A stretch of 59,498 bases of DNA from Nitrospira sp. (GCA_020853775.1 JADYYH010000091.1:1-59498); one strand, 5' to 3'; counted from the stretch's first letter, positions 18,411-28,201 are shown. Numbers and translations are program-made. The notes: generated by a model not told the origin, from the letters alone.

Positions 18411-18455
18411 CCGGCGGGCGCTTGTCGTGATTGTCTGATGGAGAGGTGATCGATC

Positions 18456-19445
18456 ATGCACTATTCTCATCGTCTGTCCAACGGGCGGCTGGCGCAGATC
18501 GTGGGCACGTTCGTGCTGATTCCCGCGCTGATTCTGGCCGTCGCGGGCTTTTGGATGTCGAGGTCGGAACATCTGTTCGAATCCAAATATCAGATTAAGT
18601 CCAGCCTGAGTAAATCATACGGGCTCGAGCCGGGGGCACCCGTTGTGGTGTCGGGGATTCGCATCGGGCGGGTCAAGCAGGTAGACCTCAACGATCGCGG
18701 GACGGTCGATCTGACCCTTCAGTTGTTGTCACGGTACCAGGATATGGTGAAAGATAATTCCGAACTGCACATCACCAAAAGCGGGGTGGTGGTTGGCCAG
18801 ACACAGGTCGATATCGGCATGGGTACGGCCAGCAGTCCGGTGTTGACGGAAGGCGCCACCATCCGTGCCGTTGAACCGAGAGACATCGGCGATCTGCTCA
18901 ATGAGGTCGAGCCGGTGCTGATGGCCGTGAAGCAAACGCTGCTGCGCGTGGAAACCATCACGCAGGATATGCAGGGCGGCCTGAAGGCCGGCGGCAAAGC
19001 GCTCGAGCAGGTTGCGCTGGCGACACAGGAGCTTCCGGCGGTCGTCGCCTCAGTGCAGCGGACGATCGCGTCGGTGGAGCAGACGGCCACAGCACTGCCC
19101 GCCATGACTGGCTCCATCAAGCGGACGCTGAGCATGGTCGATCGCGTGACGGCCGATGTGCAGCAAACCACCGGCCGGCTGCCGGCCATTCTCGACAGCG
19201 CGCAATCCACGCTCACCAGCGTTAAGCGGCTCTCCGATTCGGTGAGCGAAGTGAGTCAGGAGCTAGGCCCCATCATTCATACCGCCGAGACCACGCTGGC
19301 TGACATGTCGATTCTGGTGCGCGGAGCCAAGCAGACGTTTCCCTTCAACCGGTTCGTGCAGAACGCCGGGCCGGCGCCGAAGGAGCCACTGCCGTCCTCC
19401 CGGGAAGGCACCCAGAGTTTGAGAGGAGATCAGCTGCGTCGATGA
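18456..19445 (+). CDS. mlaD: MCE-domain protein, MlaD-like
   Basis: A 329-residue membrane-anchored lipid-shuttle protein. An N-terminal helix (about 14-33) is followed by an MCE domain (about 40-120) with YGLEPGAPVVVSGIRIGRVK and VVVGQTQVDIG. The C-terminal 200 residues are a long helical stretch with a recurring pattern (TxxSVxRTxxxVxxT), consistent with a coiled helical barrel or needle across the periplasm, longer than in E. coli MlaD. It is 45 bases after mlaF and overlaps the TPR lipoprotein gene by four bases. Together with mlaC at 2903 it suggests a complete phospholipid transport route. Confidence 0.9.
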   Translation: MHYSHRLSNGRLAQIVGTFVLIPALILAVAGFWMSRSEHLFESKYQIKSSLSKSYGLEPGAPVVVSGIRIGRVKQVDLNDRGTVDLTLQLLSRYQDMVKDNSELHITKSGVVVGQTQVDIGMGTASSPVLTEGATIRAVEPRDIGDLLNEVEPVLMAVKQTLLRVETITQDMQGGLKAGGKALEQVALATQELPAVVASVQRTIASVEQTATALPAMTGSIKRTLSMVDRVTADVQQTTGRLPAILDSAQSTLTSVKRLSDSVSEVSQELGPIIHTAETTLADMSILVRGAKQTFPFNRFVQNAGPAPKEPLPSSREGTQSLRGDQLRR

Positions 19446-20404
19446 GCGCGACCACTCCAGGTTCAGGAGCGGCCTGCTGTGCCATGGCCTTTTGTCTGCT
19501 GTCGGCATGCGCGAGCCCTTCGCCACCAACCTCCCTCCCGCCGCCGCCACCGAAACCCTTGGCCGAGCAGGGTGAATCGTTGCGACGTCAGGGCGACCGT
19601 TCGCTGACGCGAGGCGATGTGGCGCGCGCTGCTGAAGCATATGACGCGGCGCGTCGGATGGCGGAAAGCCTCGATGATACGAAGGGGCTTGTCGCCGCGC
19701 TCAATGATGTCGGACGTGTCGCCCTCCGGCGCGGAGATGCGCCCCAGGCGGTCAGGTCGCATGAACGAGCCGTTCTGCTGGCGCAACAACTGGGGGCGCC
19801 GGATCTTATGCTTGAGAGTCTGACGGCCCTGGCTACTGCTGAGCATCACGCGGGGAGCCTGCAGGAGGCTGAACGGCGATATGAGGAGGCGTTGGAACTT
19901 GCTCAGCAGAGAGGCGATCGCTCAGCTGAAGCGACGCTGCGGAACAACCTTGGGCTGGTACGGCAGGCTCGGGGCGAGGGAGAGCAGGCCGCGCAGTTGT
20001 TCCGTCAGGCCATGGCGTTGAATCAAGCTCTGGGGAACTTGGAATCCGAAGCCAGCAACCATGTCAACCTCGGCATGCTGGCCGAAGCACGGCGTGACTA
20101 TGAGGCGGCTGAACGGGAATATGAGCTGGCCCTGGAGTTGGACAAAACGGCGGAACAGCGGATGGAGATTGCCGCGGATTTACAACGGCTGGGCCGTATT
20201 GCCGAGCGGCGGGGGTATCCCGATCGAGGGTTGACCTATTCGGAACGAGCGTATCGAAGTTATCTGGCGCAAGGCGCGTTTGCGCAGGCACGGTCGGCGT
20301 TGAATCAAGCCGTGGCGTGCGCGAGGAAGATGGAACGACCCGGAGAGATTGCGCGGCTGGAGATGGAGTTGAACCGGCTCACCTCGTTGCCTTCCGCGCG
20401 GTAG
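19442..20404 (+). CDS. TPR-repeat lipoprotein
   Basis: A 320-residue predicted lipoprotein with lipobox LLSA-C (Cys23), a Pro-rich linker (SPPTSLPPPPPK) and at least five tetratricopeptide repeats (about 55-290) of the type A-x-x-x-Y-x-x-A-L-x-L-A. Such proteins scaffold other proteins. The start ATG overlaps the mlaD stop (ATGA), so it belongs to the mla operon. No mlaB or mlaA homologue is seen here. It may take a partner role on the periplasmic face or outer membrane, but this is inferred from position only. Confidence 0.78.
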   Translation: MSATTPGSGAACCAMAFCLLSACASPSPPTSLPPPPPKPLAEQGESLRRQGDRSLTRGDVARAAEAYDAARRMAESLDDTKGLVAALNDVGRVALRRGDAPQAVRSHERAVLLAQQLGAPDLMLESLTALATAEHHAGSLQEAERRYEEALELAQQRGDRSAEATLRNNLGLVRQARGEGEQAAQLFRQAMALNQALGNLESEASNHVNLGMLAEARRDYEAAEREYELALELDKTAEQRMEIAADLQRLGRIAERRGYPDRGLTYSERAYRSYLAQGAFAQARSALNQAVACARKMERPGEIARLEMELNRLTSLPSAR

Positions 20405-20431
20405 CCGGTTCAGAGCTGTGCCGGCGGCCGC

Positions 20432-22741
20432 CTACTTGATGGCGACGGCCTTCACTTCCTTATACGTCGTGTGCCCCTGCAGGACTTTCTGAATGCCGTC
20501 CTGGACGAGGGTCGTCATTCCGTCTTCCATTCCGGCCTTCAGCATCTCGTCGGTCTTCGCTTTGTTCTGAATCAACTTCTTCATCTTGTCGGTGCCCAGG
20601 AGCAACTCGTGCAACGCCACGCGGCCTTTGAGGCCGGTGCGATTGCAGGTGTCGCAGCCTTTGCCTCGATACAGACGGAAGTTGGCGTCGAACGGCACCT
20701 TGAGGGCGTCCCAATATTCAGGGCCATACCCCTGGCGCAATTCTTCGTATTCTTCCTTCGACGGCTGATAGGCCTCCTTGCAGTCCTTGCAGATACGCCG
20801 GGCCAACCGTTGGGCCAGGACTCCCAACATGGCGTCGGCGAAACTGAATGAATCGCAGCCCATGTCGAGCAGTCGCGTGATGGTCTCCACCGCGCTATTG
20901 GTGTGCAACGTGCTGAGCACCAAGTGGCCGGTCAAGGAGGCCTCAATGCCGGTGTCCGCCGTTTCTTTGTCCCGCATTTCTCCGACCATGATGACATCGG
21001 GATCGGCGCGGAGGAAGGCGCGCATGGCCGCCGCGAAGGTGAATCCGATTTTGGCGTGCACCTGAACCTGTCGGAGGCCGTACTGCGTGATTTCGACCGG
21101 GTCTTCCGCCGTCCAGATCTTGATGTCCGGGGTGTTGATGTAGCCGAGCACCGAGTGCAGGGTGGTCGTTTTTCCGGAGCCGGTGGGGCCTACGCAGAGA
21201 ATGATGCCGTACGGCTTTTCTGCGATGCTTTTGATTTCCCGCAGATTACGGTCCGAAAACCCCATCTTGTCGACCGGCAGCGGTTCACTGGCGGCCAGGA
21301 TACGCATGACGACGTCTTCGTTATAGCCGGCCGTCGGGATGGTGGCGACGCGCAGCTCGATTTCCTTGTTCTCGCCGATTTTAAATTTGATCTTTCCGTC
21401 CTGCGGTTTGCGTCGCTCCGCGATATCGAGGCTGGCCATGATCTTCAGGCGCGACACGATGGCGCGGCGATAACTCGGCGGAATTTTCATGTACTCGAAG
21501 CAGTCGCCGTCGACCCGGAACCGGACGAGGGTGTCGCGTTTTTCACCGTAGGGCTCGATGTGAATGTCGGACGTACCTTGCCGGAACGCGTCGGCGATGA
21601 TTTGGTTCGCCAGACGCACGATGGCATTGTCGTTTTCGTCGAGCCCCGCCGCGGACGCTTCTTCCTGGGCTTCGAGCTGGGATTCGTTGACCAATTCGCC
21701 GAGAATGTCGGACACATTCTCGTTCATTTTGTTGCTGACGTCGGGGGTTCCCGTCGTGCTGGCCAGGAAGAGCGAGATGTCGCGGCGAAGACTGACGGCA
21801 AACCGGATATTGAGCCCGGGAAAGGTCCGCTTAATGTCCTGAACGCGGTCGAGGTCGCCGGGATCGTCGGTCAGAATCTCAATGGCGGCGCGATCCCGTT
21901 TGAGCGGCATCCAATGATTTTTCTTGAGGTAGTCGACGTTGAGGTTCTTGAGCAGTTCGATGTCGACGATCGTGCGCTCGTTGTATTCGATATAGGGACA
22001 CTTGTGGAAGTTGGCGAGCGATTTGCCGATCTCGGCTTTTTGAATCTTGTACTTCTCGATGAGGAGCGATTCAATGTCCGTCGTGCCTTTCTTGGCCTCA
22101 GCGAGCGCCACATCGAGATCGTGCTGGGAAATCTTTCCATTGGTCAGCAGGTAGTCGAATTTGGATGGCGGTTTTTTCGACGTCTTGCGAAGCGTGTAGA
22201 ACGCGGTTCCCAGTGCTTTGGCGATCTCTGCAACGCACTCTTCGTCTTTGCGCGTAAACCGCCCGCCGCTCTTTTTGTTGAGGAGTTGAATCACCCCCAT
22301 CAGATATTTGTTTTCGGCGACGACGGGATAGGCGAGCACTTGCTTGGTTTTGAAGCCGGTACTTTTGTCGTAGGTGGCGTCGTGCGTGAGCGCCGGGTGA
22401 ATCGCGCTCAGATCGACCAGGCTATACGCATCTCCGACATTGACGGGGCGCAGGTATTTGGCACAAAACCCGGCCAGGCTTTGCTCGGTGATCGGCGTGC
22501 GCACTTCCTGAATGGTGTCGAGATGGGGAATCTTGGAGAAGATTTCTTTTTTTTCTGAGTCCACCACGAAAAGGGTCAGGTCTTCCGCGTCAAAACACCC
22601 GAGGATTTCATGGCGCAGGTCCAGGAGGATTTGATCGATGTCGGCGGCGGCCAGAATTTGCGCGCTGATCCGCTTGACCTGTTCGGAGTTCCCGGACTTG
22701 AGAGTGGCATCGCCACTAGGCAGCGGAGCTTTGGGCTGCAT
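20432..22741 (-). CDS. GAF-containing PilB/GspE-family secretion ATPase
   Basis: A 769-residue hexameric ATPase of the type II secretion / type IV pilus assembly family. It has an N-terminal GAF domain (about 30-185), a type II secretion E N-terminal domain (about 200-340) and the ATPase core. Walker A is GPTGSGKTTT (about 519-528), the Walker B region is ADPDVIMVGEMRD, and a His-box segment HLVLSTLHTNSA follows. The tetracysteine zinc motif is present (CKDC ... CDTC). The GAF domain is not part of the standard enzyme and suggests control by a small molecule. No other pilus or secretion genes are nearby. ATG 22741 is the first start. Confidence 0.88.
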   Translation of the reverse strand: MQPKAPLPSGDATLKSGNSEQVKRISAQILAAADIDQILLDLRHEILGCFDAEDLTLFVVDSEKKEIFSKIPHLDTIQEVRTPITEQSLAGFCAKYLRPVNVGDAYSLVDLSAIHPALTHDATYDKSTGFKTKQVLAYPVVAENKYLMGVIQLLNKKSGGRFTRKDEECVAEIAKALGTAFYTLRKTSKKPPSKFDYLLTNGKISQHDLDVALAEAKKGTTDIESLLIEKYKIQKAEIGKSLANFHKCPYIEYNERTIVDIELLKNLNVDYLKKNHWMPLKRDRAAIEILTDDPGDLDRVQDIKRTFPGLNIRFAVSLRRDISLFLASTTGTPDVSNKMNENVSDILGELVNESQLEAQEEASAAGLDENDNAIVRLANQIIADAFRQGTSDIHIEPYGEKRDTLVRFRVDGDCFEYMKIPPSYRRAIVSRLKIMASLDIAERRKPQDGKIKFKIGENKEIELRVATIPTAGYNEDVVMRILAASEPLPVDKMGFSDRNLREIKSIAEKPYGIILCVGPTGSGKTTTLHSVLGYINTPDIKIWTAEDPVEITQYGLRQVQVHAKIGFTFAAAMRAFLRADPDVIMVGEMRDKETADTGIEASLTGHLVLSTLHTNSAVETITRLLDMGCDSFSFADAMLGVLAQRLARRICKDCKEAYQPSKEEYEELRQGYGPEYWDALKVPFDANFRLYRGKGCDTCNRTGLKGRVALHELLLGTDKMKKLIQNKAKTDEMLKAGMEDGMTTLVQDGIQKVLQGHTTYKEVKAVAIK

Positions 22742-22986
22742 TCACTTGTCTCCACGCGGGCTGAACGGGGAATGGCATGCAGGGTCGGAAACGCGATGTC
22801 GGCCTGGAATCCGTTGCCGTACAGGAGTTTCGGACGGTGCTACTTCCGTGTGAGTCAGTGTATCGCAACGCGGAGTCAAGGCAAGCAAAAGGCATTTTCT
22901 CAAACCCGTGCCGGTGCGTGGATCTACTCGTCTGCGGAGATCTGCGGCAGCTGCGCCGATGGTCGAGAATGAGGTGGGAGAGGAGT

Positions 22987-24693
22987 TTAGGACGCGGCTT
23001 GGATCAGCGCGGTGACTGTTGAGAGCACCTGATCCGGAGCGATTTTCTTGGTCTCGCCGGTGTGACGCAGCTTGAGCTCCACCTGTCCCTGCGCCAAGCC
23101 CTTTTCTCCGATGACCAGGTGAAAGGGCGCGCCGATGAGGTCGGCGTCGTTGAACTTGACGCCTGCCCGCTCGTCGCGATCGTCCCACAGGACCTCGATG
23201 CCGGCCTGTTCCATCGATCGATAGAGGGACTCGGCCAGTTGGAGGACCGGCTCAGACTGACTGAGCGGCAGCAGGGTGACATGAAAGGGCGCAATCGGAA
23301 TCGGCCACTTGATGCCCTTGGCATCGTGATTCTGTTCGACCGAGGCCGCGGAAACCCGGCTCACGCCGATGCCATAACAGCCCATGACGGCCAGTTGTTC
23401 CTGTCCCTGCGCATCGAGGAAGGTGGCCTTCATCGCCTGGCTATACTTCGTTCCGAGCATGAAGACATGGCCGACTTCGATACCCTTCGCCGTCTTGAGA
23501 ACGCCGTCTTTGCGCGGGGAGGTATCGCCGGCTTGTGCATTGCGGAGGTCCGCGAACTGGGCGACGGTGAAATCGCGCTTCCAGTTCACATCGACGAAAT
23601 GGGTATCGACCTGGTTGCCCCCGACGACAAAGTTCGCCATCGCTTTTACCGCCCAATCGGCCAGGATTCGGATCTGTTTCAAACCGACTGGCCCTGCAAA
23701 GCCGACGGGTGCACCGGTTAGACTGGGAATGAGTTCCGGCGCGACGAGTTCGATATCCGTCGCACCGAGAAGGCGCTTGACCTTGATTTCGTTCACCTCA
23801 TGATCGCCCCGGACCAGGATGGCGACGGTTTCCGTGCCGGTGGTGTAAAGCAGCGTTTTGACGAGTTGAGCGGGCGCAATTTTTAAGAACCTGGTGACTT
23901 CTTCCACCGTCCGTCGACCCGGGGTGGAGACGGCGGTGAGTGGGCGAGGCGCCGGCAAGGCAGATTCCTCAGGTGGAAGGACCTCGGCGCGCTCGACGTT
24001 GGCAGCGTAGGTGCCTCCCTCGGCGTACACAATGGTTTCTTCACCGGTTTCCGCCAGCACCATAAATTCGTGAGAGGAACTGCCCCCGATCAATCCGGTG
24101 TCCGCTTCCACGGGACGGAAGGTCAATCCGCAGCGAGCGAAGATGCGGTTATAGGCGTCATACATTTTCTGGTAGTTCAGCCTTGCGCCGACTTCGTCTC
24201 GATCGAAGCTGTACGCATCCTTCATGATGAACTCGCGTCCGCGCATCAACCCAAAGCGCGGGCGTATCTCATCACGGAACTTCGTCTGGATCTGATAGAA
24301 GTTCAGCGGCATTTGGCGATACGAACGGACTTCCCGGCGGAAGAGATCGGTAATGACTTCCTCATGCGTCGGGCCCAGGCAGAAATCACGTTCGTGCCGG
24401 TCTTTGAACCGGAGCAGTTCCTTGCCATAGAAATCCCACCGTCCGGTTTCGCGCCACAGTTCGGCGGGGGAGGCGACGGGCATGAGCACTTCCTGCGCCC
24501 CGGCGCGATTCATTTCTTCCCGGACGATGCGCTCGATTTTTCGGAGGACGCGCAGTCCAAGCGGAAGATAGGTATAGATGCCGGCGGCGACCTTGCGGAT
24601 CAGCCCTGCGCGCAGCATGAGGCGATGACTGACCGTTTCAGCCTCGCCCGGGTCTTCGCGTAGCGTTGGAATGAGAGTTTCGGAGACGCGCAT
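22987..24693 (-). CDS. proS: Prolyl-tRNA synthetase
   Basis: A 568-residue class II aminoacyl-tRNA synthetase that charges tRNA-Pro. It has the bacterial layout: motif 1/2 region (EEMNRAGAQEVLMPVASPAE; FRDEIRPRFGLMRGREFIMKD), the inserted YbaK-like editing domain (about 225-380, with VKTLLYTTGTETVAILVRGDHE), motif 3 (CYGIGVSRV) and an anticodon-binding domain. Length is normal. It ends the minus-strand block uppS-cdsA-dxr-rseP-proS, an order seen in several bacterial phyla. It lies six bases after rseP. Confidence 0.97.
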   Translation of the reverse strand: MRVSETLIPTLREDPGEAETVSHRLMLRAGLIRKVAAGIYTYLPLGLRVLRKIERIVREEMNRAGAQEVLMPVASPAELWRETGRWDFYGKELLRFKDRHERDFCLGPTHEEVITDLFRREVRSYRQMPLNFYQIQTKFRDEIRPRFGLMRGREFIMKDAYSFDRDEVGARLNYQKMYDAYNRIFARCGLTFRPVEADTGLIGGSSSHEFMVLAETGEETIVYAEGGTYAANVERAEVLPPEESALPAPRPLTAVSTPGRRTVEEVTRFLKIAPAQLVKTLLYTTGTETVAILVRGDHEVNEIKVKRLLGATDIELVAPELIPSLTGAPVGFAGPVGLKQIRILADWAVKAMANFVVGGNQVDTHFVDVNWKRDFTVAQFADLRNAQAGDTSPRKDGVLKTAKGIEVGHVFMLGTKYSQAMKATFLDAQGQEQLAVMGCYGIGVSRVSAASVEQNHDAKGIKWPIPIAPFHVTLLPLSQSEPVLQLAESLYRSMEQAGIEVLWDDRDERAGVKFNDADLIGAPFHLVIGEKGLAQGQVELKLRHTGETKKIAPDQVLSTVTALIQAAS

Positions 24694-24699
24694 GTGGGA

Positions 24700-26091
24700 C
24701 TATGGAGAAATCAATCGCTCGATGTCGTTCCAGAAGGCGAAAATCATAATGCCGACCAACAGCACCAACCCCACCTGTTGTGCCAGTTCTCGTTGCCGAT
24801 CTTCAAGTGGTTTTCGTCGAATCGCTTCAATAAAGAAAAATAACAGATGGCCGCCGTCGAGAATGGGGATGGGCAGCAGGTTCAGCACCCCCAGGTTGAT
24901 GCTCAGCATCGCCATGAGAAACACCAGACTGGAGGTGCCCTGTTCGGCCGCATCTCCAGCCGTTTTGGCGATGGTGAGCGGGCCACCGATATTTTTGCGG
25001 GAAATATCTCCGGTAATGATCTTGTAAATTCCGACCACCGTGAGTTCGGTCCAGCCCCAGGTCGCCTGGGCGCCCAGTAACGGGGCTTTCAGCGGATCGT
25101 TGGTTTGCAGGATGGTTTGATTCTGCGCGGAGATGCCGATTTTTCCGACCTCGGTCGGTTTTCCGTCGATCGTGGCCTTTTCACCCATTGGAGTCACGGA
25201 AACAGACTGTGCGGCTCCGCCTCGTTGAATGTCGAACTGCAGGGCATGGTTCGGATTTTCCCGCACCAGTGACGTCATCTGCGACCACGTGAAGATGTCA
25301 TGCCCGTCAATACGGACGACACGGTCGCCGGCAGCCAGGCCCGCGGCTTGTGCGCGTGATCCAGGAATCACGGCCGTAATGACCGGCGCGCGTTCTTCAA
25401 TACCGAGTTGGAAAATGGTTGTGGCCTTGCCGTTGTCCTGGACAGTGGTCTTAGTGGGAGTGACGAGGACCGTTTTAATCTGCTGTCCGCGAGTGAGGTC
25501 CAATGTGAGCTGCTTTCCATTGCTCTGGGCGATGTACTTCAACAGTTCCGCGTTGGTCGAGATCTCTTTCTCATTCACCCGGATGACCCGATCACCTGGT
25601 TTTAACCCTGCTTGATCGGCCGGTGATCCGGGGAGCACGGCTTCGATTTCAGGAATGATGTCCTTGAAGCTTGGCACGGGCAGGGTATATCCCAGCCCGA
25701 TGTAGGCCGTATAGATCAGGTAGGCGAGGATGAAGTTGAAGATTGGCCCTGCCGCGACGATGAGCGTCTTGCCCCACAGAGATTGGTGGACAAACGCCCG
25801 CTTTTTATCTTCCGGCGTCAGTGGTTCATGTTCGTCCTCTCCGAAGAGCTTCACGTACCCGCCGAGCGGCACGATGGAGAGGAGGTATTCGGTTTCACCG
25901 ATTTGCCGCCCGAAGATCTTCGGCCCGAATCCGAGCGAGAACTTCAGCACTTTGACGCCGACCCAGCGCGCGGCTAAGAAATGCCCTGCTTCATGGAAGG
26001 CGACGAGCACGCCCAGGACCACCAGGAACGGAAGGGCCCAGTGAGTCAACATCGACACCACGTCAGGGGACCAGGCAAAGGTTGTTCCCAC
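24700..26091 (-). CDS. rseP: Site-2 zinc metalloprotease RseP
   Basis: A 463-residue intramembrane protease that cuts anti-sigma factors and leftover signal peptides in the inner membrane. The zinc site HEAGH (33-37) lies in the first membrane helix, the second motif is PIPILDGGHL near the C-terminus, and two PDZ domains occupy about 120-310 (GLKPGDRVIRVNEKEI and GLAAGDRVVRIDGHDI). The start is a GTG at 26091, supported by AAGGAG seven bases upstream; the alternative ATG at 26052 has none. It is 25 bases after dxr. Confidence 0.95.
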   Translation of the reverse strand: MGTTFAWSPDVVSMLTHWALPFLVVLGVLVAFHEAGHFLAARWVGVKVLKFSLGFGPKIFGRQIGETEYLLSIVPLGGYVKLFGEDEHEPLTPEDKKRAFVHQSLWGKTLIVAAGPIFNFILAYLIYTAYIGLGYTLPVPSFKDIIPEIEAVLPGSPADQAGLKPGDRVIRVNEKEISTNAELLKYIAQSNGKQLTLDLTRGQQIKTVLVTPTKTTVQDNGKATTIFQLGIEERAPVITAVIPGSRAQAAGLAAGDRVVRIDGHDIFTWSQMTSLVRENPNHALQFDIQRGGAAQSVSVTPMGEKATIDGKPTEVGKIGISAQNQTILQTNDPLKAPLLGAQATWGWTELTVVGIYKIITGDISRKNIGGPLTIAKTAGDAAEQGTSSLVFLMAMLSINLGVLNLLPIPILDGGHLLFFFIEAIRRKPLEDRQRELAQQVGLVLLVGIMIFAFWNDIERLISP

Positions 26092-26116
26092 AACAACACT
26101 CCTTGTGTTCAGGGTA

Positions 26117-27277
26117 TTACCGCGTCAAGGTATGCACGAGGGACTCGGCTTTTTCGCGAGCCCAGCGGTCAGCCTCAAGAGCATCATCCAAACCGTCGAC
26201 CGGTCGCGGCTGGTGAGCTTCCATTGTACTCCGAATAATCTCCGGAATATCGAGAAAACGGATACCGTTCTGCAGGAAGGCTTCCACGGCTACTTCATTG
26301 GCGGCGTTCATCGTGGCCGGCATGGTCCCGCCGATTCGCAACGCTTCGTAGCCCAGTTGTAAACAGGGGAAACGATCGTGGTCCGGCTTGAAGAAGGTCA
26401 AGGTGCTCATTTCGGTCAAATCCAGCGACGGTAGATCCAAAGGCATCCGTTCAGGATACCGCATCGCGTAGGAAATAGGGGTGCGCATATCAGGAAGGCC
26501 CAATTGGGCGATCACGGACCGATCTTTGTATTCTACCAGAGAATGGATAATGCTCTCCCGATGTACCAAGACCTCGATCTGGGTTTCCGGAATGTCGAAG
26601 AGCCAACGCGCCTCAATGACCTCCAGCCCCTTGTTCATCAATGTCGCCGAGTCGATGGTGATTTTCGAGCCCATTTTCCAGTTGGGGTGTTGCAAGGCTC
26701 GTTCAGGGCTGACGTCCTGTAATTGCTCGCGGGAAAAGCCCCAGAGCGGTCCCCCGGAGGCCGTGAGGATAATGCGTTTGACGTCCTCGCGACGATGCCC
26801 TTCGAGCGATTGGAAGATGGCACTGTGTTCACTGTCGATAGGGAAAATGCGCACGTGATGTTTGTGGGCTTCCGCCTGCATCAAGGCGCCGGCCATGACC
26901 ATCGGTTCTTTATTGGCCAGGGCGATTTGTTTGCCGGCTCGGATGGCGGCCAGTGTGGGCAGCAGGCCTGCCCCTCCCACGATGGCCGAAATCACCAATT
27001 CGGCCTCCGGGGATTGCGCCACCTGGGCGACGCCTTCGTTGCCCGAGAGAATCTGCACCGGAAGGTCCGCGCACCGTTGCCGCAGTTTCTCTGGGGCGGC
27101 CTCGTTGGCCAGGGCTGCAAAGGCCGGGTGGAAGCGGCGAATCTGCGCTTCAAGCTTCTCGTCGTTCGAGCCGGCGGTCAGGCCGATGACGCGAAACTCC
27201 TGCGGAAACCGATCCACGATATCGAGCGTGTTCGTGCCGATTGAGCCGGTCGAACCCAGAATGACGATGTTCTTCAT
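26117..27277 (-). CDS. dxr: 1-deoxy-D-xylulose 5-phosphate reductoisomerase
   Basis: A 386-residue enzyme of the MEP isoprenoid pathway that converts DXP to MEP with NADPH. The N-terminal nucleotide-binding motif is GSTGSIGTNTLDIV, and the active-site segments NKEPMVMAG, DSEHSAIFQ, TASGGPLWG and MNKGLEVIEARWLF are all present. Length is standard. ATG 27277 follows GGAG. It sits between cdsA and rseP. The isoprenoid units it makes feed undecaprenyl phosphate (uppS, upstream in the same block) and the hopanoid route encoded at 33.9-36.1 kb. Confidence 0.97.
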   Translation of the reverse strand: MKNIVILGSTGSIGTNTLDIVDRFPQEFRVIGLTAGSNDEKLEAQIRRFHPAFAALANEAAPEKLRQRCADLPVQILSGNEGVAQVAQSPEAELVISAIVGGAGLLPTLAAIRAGKQIALANKEPMVMAGALMQAEAHKHHVRIFPIDSEHSAIFQSLEGHRREDVKRIILTASGGPLWGFSREQLQDVSPERALQHPNWKMGSKITIDSATLMNKGLEVIEARWLFDIPETQIEVLVHRESIIHSLVEYKDRSVIAQLGLPDMRTPISYAMRYPERMPLDLPSLDLTEMSTLTFFKPDHDRFPCLQLGYEALRIGGTMPATMNAANEVAVEAFLQNGIRFLDIPEIIRSTMEAHQPRPVDGLDDALEADRWAREKAESLVHTLTR

Positions 27278-27309
27278 GGCATACTCCAGAGCAGGCGATC
27301 CATCACCCG

Positions 27310-28158
27310 TTACACGGTCGTGACGATCGCGACATAGTAGTAGAAGGCCGGTCCAGTGAACAAGAGGCTATCGAGGCGATCCAACATCCCGCCGTGGCCG
27401 GGAATCAGGGCGCCGGAGTCTTTGAATCCCGTGCTGCGTTTCATGGCCGATTCCGCCAGGTCGCCGATGAGGCCGGCGAGGGTGAGGATCACGCCCAGCA
27501 CCAGGCAATCGACCAGTGATAGGCCGGGAAGGAACCAGGCCCTCGCCCCAACCGCTCCCAGACAGGCCAGGAGCATCCCTCCCGCCAACCCCTCATAGGT
27601 TTTTTTCGGGCTGACCACCGGCGCCAGTGGGTGCCGTCCCATGGTCTTGCCCGCGATATAGGCGCCCGTATCGGCTGCCCAGGTCACCAGGACGACGAAG
27701 AAAATCAGCAAGGCGCCGTCGGGCATTGCTCGGATGAGTAGCAAGTAGCCGAGCAACAGTCCGATATACAGGACGCCCATCACCAGCACCATGCCGTCCG
27801 TGAGCGAATCGCGCAGGGCTTTGCCCGAGAGTAAGGGCATACAGAGCGCCATCACGACGGTCGCGAGTAACACGGTACGGTCTGCCACGACCGTCGGCCA
27901 TTGGATGCTGCTCAACAAGAAGCCCGTTGCGGCCACTCCCGCCCAACTCCACCAGGGCCAAGGCGCTTGAGCCAAATGAAGCCGGTAGAATTCCGCGACT
28001 GCCAGCATCCCGGAGAGGGCGACCAATCCGAAGAAGGCGATCGGCCCGAGGTCGTGCACCAGGAGATAGAAAATCGGCAGAAACACGACCGCCGCCATCA
28101 CACGGCGCACGGTTTCAGAGGAGAAACGTGGTCGAGCCTTGTCCACCGTGGGTGACAT
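27310..28158 (-). CDS. cdsA: Phosphatidate cytidylyltransferase
   Basis: A polytopic membrane enzyme (282 residues from ATG 28158) that makes CDP-diacylglycerol for phospholipid synthesis. The C-terminal signature is visible in the segment LIGDLAESAMKRSTGFKDSG and then LIPGHGGMLDRLDSLLF. Several hydrophobic helices fill the N-terminal two thirds. The start at 28158 has GAGGAG just upstream; the frame is open back to 28260, overlapping uppS. It lies 43 bases after uppS and 32 bases before dxr. Confidence 0.95.
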   Translation of the reverse strand: MSPTVDKARPRFSSETVRRVMAAVVFLPIFYLLVHDLGPIAFFGLVALSGMLAVAEFYRLHLAQAPWPWWSWAGVAATGFLLSSIQWPTVVADRTVLLATVVMALCMPLLSGKALRDSLTDGMVLVMGVLYIGLLLGYLLLIRAMPDGALLIFFVVLVTWAADTGAYIAGKTMGRHPLAPVVSPKKTYEGLAGGMLLACLGAVGARAWFLPGLSLVDCLVLGVILTLAGLIGDLAESAMKRSTGFKDSGALIPGHGGMLDRLDSLLFTGPAFYYYVAIVTTV

Positions 28159-28201
28159 CGTCTCCTCGCACTGGCATGCTCCCGGTTTCACCACGGGAAG
28201 A

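Noticed and set aside
20903-22558. 551-residue plus-strand frame opposite the PilB/GspE gene
   Set aside because: It is antisense to a gene with clear motifs on the other strand. GC-rich third positions keep the opposite frame open. No domain or ribosome binding site seen.
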